Shown one piece after another: positions 5,563 to 6,656 of a DNA stretch of 6,656 nucleotides. The notes below the pieces were generated by a model. The model saw only the letters and a program-made list of their open reading frames with translations. It had not been told where the DNA came from and ran no database searches. A program made the position numbers and the translations under genes. The DNA is from Phycisphaerales bacterium UBA7708 (GTDB lineage: Bacteria; Planctomycetota; Phycisphaerae; Sedimentisphaerales; Anaerohalosphaeraceae), in the NCBI GenBank assembly GCA_002482415.1, contig DLFY01000096.1, positions 6,069 through 12,724 on the forward strand. Reading direction: 5' to 3'. Numbering within the stretch: position 1 is the stretch's first letter; every line of letters begins with the position of its first letter.

Positions 5563-6197
5563 TGCCTCGCTTAGCGCCCCATCGCTGGATAAAAGCTCTT
5601 GGCCTGGCCAGTCCTTATGGCGCTGTGATTGTGGGTGTATTTCTATTTGATAATGCCTGGATCGCAATTTTGTTATACCATGCAATCCTTGCCCTGTGTG
5701 TCTGCATGGTGAACAGGGCCATGGTTTCGGAATTGAAGAAGGGGTTTTTCTGGTCTCAGGCGTTTCTACTTGGATTTCCTGCTCTGTTATGCGGCTTCAT
5801 CATTTATGGGTTTTGGGCTTATGCCAAAACAGACACCGCCGATTTGTCAACAGTACTCCATACTTACAAACTTGATGGCTTAGCCGGAGGCCTGTTTGCA
5901 GTCTATTCAATCCTCGTCAACCCGATACTCGAAGAATTATTCTGGCGAGGGTGTTGGAATCTCTCATCCCGCAAGCCAGCCTTTATCGATCTGGCCTTTG
6001 CCGGATACCATGGACTGGCCCTGGCCCTGATTTTAAAACCCGTGTATGTGATTGCCGCGATTGGCTTCCTGGCAGGAGTTTCGTGGCTGTTTCGATATCT
6101 CAAACAGATAAACCGGGGACTGGCCATTCCCTATATCATGCATCTGGCCGCAGATATCAGCATCATTGCCTCTGTCTGGCTGTTGAGCAGAAATTAG
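5562..6197 (+). CDS. CPBP family intramembrane metalloprotease
   Basis: This 211-residue integral membrane protein has about six to seven hydrophobic segments (roughly 12-28, 31-51, 62-84, 108-123, 140-157, 158-178, 188-208). All three CPBP/Abi motifs are present: EELFWR at 124-129 (EExxxR), FAGYH at 146-150 (FxxxH) and HLAAD at 194-198 (HxxxD). The paired glutamates and the two histidines form the glutamate-type catalytic site of this family, known from CAAX-processing relatives such as Rce1 and bacterial MrtP. The ATG shares one base with the debranching enzyme stop (TAATG), so translation is probably by re-initiation; no separate Shine-Dalgarno is evident. It is the last gene of the operon. 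The substrate is unknown, and nothing in the sequence ties it to glucan metabolism beyond co-transcription. Confidence 0.85.
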   Translation: MPRLAPHRWIKALGLASPYGAVIVGVFLFDNAWIAILLYHAILALCVCMVNRAMVSELKKGFFWSQAFLLGFPALLCGFIIYGFWAYAKTDTADLSTVLHTYKLDGLAGGLFAVYSILVNPILEELFWRGCWNLSSRKPAFIDLAFAGYHGLALALILKPVYVIAAIGFLAGVSWLFRYLKQINRGLAIPYIMHLAADISIIASVWLLSRN

Positions 6198-6656
6198 ACC
6201 TCGGATGAATTGCCTGCGGGCGGCTCTATACTTTTCGCTTCACCAGACTGACGGTATTTTCGGTCCATCAAAAAATGGATTTTCTTAAATACGTCTGACG
6301 GCAGCCTTTTTCGCAGCATCGCTCGTGCCTGTCCCACGGTGGTTCGCTGGGTCAGATGAGTAATCACAATATACTGGTTATTCATCCGCTCCAGCAGCGG
6401 CCCAAATTCATCAATATGCATATGACGCCCCGCATCAGCCCGGTCGGTCTGTTCATCTTCAAAAAAAGTGCACTCCGCAATCAGAATCTGGCTGTTGGCA
6501 ACATAGTCCAGCAGCGAAAAATCCACGTATGAGGTATCTCCCAGATACGTGACGATCGGAATCTCCAGCGGGCTGTCTATCGCAATGCCCTTCTTTTTAA
6601 GCTGCACCAGCTCCGGCCCGCTGAGATCATGATATTCCGGCTTGAGTTTTTTCCGC
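6194..6656 (-). CDS. Ribonuclease Z-like metallo-beta-lactamase-fold protein, C-terminal part (gene runs off the right edge)
   Basis: The frame is open to the window edge, giving 153 C-terminal residues; the N-terminal half with the HxHxDH metal motif lies outside. An internal GTG at 6607-6605 is not the true start, because family-like sequence (LKPEYHDLSGPEL) continues upstream of it. Visible family features are LKPEY...LSGPELVQLKKKG, the LGDT metal-ligand aspartate (38-41 of the visible part), IAECTFF (59-65), RHMHIDEF (77-84) and ITHLTQRT (98-105) with a probable metal-binding histidine. These match the order in RNase Z, the endonuclease that matures tRNA 3' ends. A related MBL-fold phosphodiesterase or hydrolase is the alternative. 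The gene converges on the CPBP protease gene, and the stop codons overlap by 4 nt. Confidence 0.7.
   Translation of the reverse strand, partial: RKKLKPEYHDLSGPELVQLKKKGIAIDSPLEIPIVTYLGDTSYVDFSLLDYVANSQILIAECTFFEDEQTDRADAGRHMHIDEFGPLLERMNNQYIVITHLTQRTTVGQARAMLRKRLPSDVFKKIHFLMDRKYRQSGEAKSIEPPAGNSSEV

Overview
The window looks like ordinary bacterial chromosome with roughly even base composition, AT-rich intergenic stretches and long GC-moderate genes. No phage, transposon, CRISPR, tRNA or rRNA signature is visible. The gene set (a short bacterial histone, a GT4/GH57/GH133 glycogen triad and an RNase Z-like protein) would fit a Planctomycetota (Phycisphaerae-like) or deltaproteobacterial-grade genome. 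This is a guess from gene content, not a phylogenetic result.

Layout from left to right. At the extreme left edge, the first codons of a minus-strand gene (MGRPKKLLETP...) read out of the window. A roughly 300-bp divergent intergenic region follows. It carries helically phased A/T tracts and a perfect 15-bp palindrome. Next is a 71-residue histone-fold protein (342-557, +) with a lysine-rich N-terminal tail and essentially no third helix. It appears to be a single-gene unit, because a strong intrinsic terminator follows it (613-639). The 5' arm of that terminator can also pair with an element just after the histone stop codon.

After a 340-bp AT-rich gap comes a good sigma70-type promoter (769-797). 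It drives an apparent four-gene operon on the + strand: a GT4/GT5-like glycogen synthase-type glycosyltransferase (898-2250), a GH57 alpha-amylase-type glycosidase (2278-3498), a GH133 amylo-alpha-1,6-glucosidase/debranching enzyme (3535-5562) and a CPBP-family intramembrane protease (5562-6197). The last two genes share one base (TAATG). The first three genes form a coherent alpha-glucan module: chain elongation, endo-acting or transferring cleavage, and branch removal. The protease is probably co-translated, but its link to glucan metabolism is unknown.

The right edge holds the C-terminal 153 residues of a minus-strand metallo-beta-lactamase-fold protein resembling ribonuclease Z. It converges on the operon, and the two stop codons overlap within the bases TTAG.

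The most notable item is the bacterial histone with its regulatory surroundings: possible DNA bend, palindromic operator candidate and terminator/anti-terminator pair. The glycogen module is recognisable and conventional.
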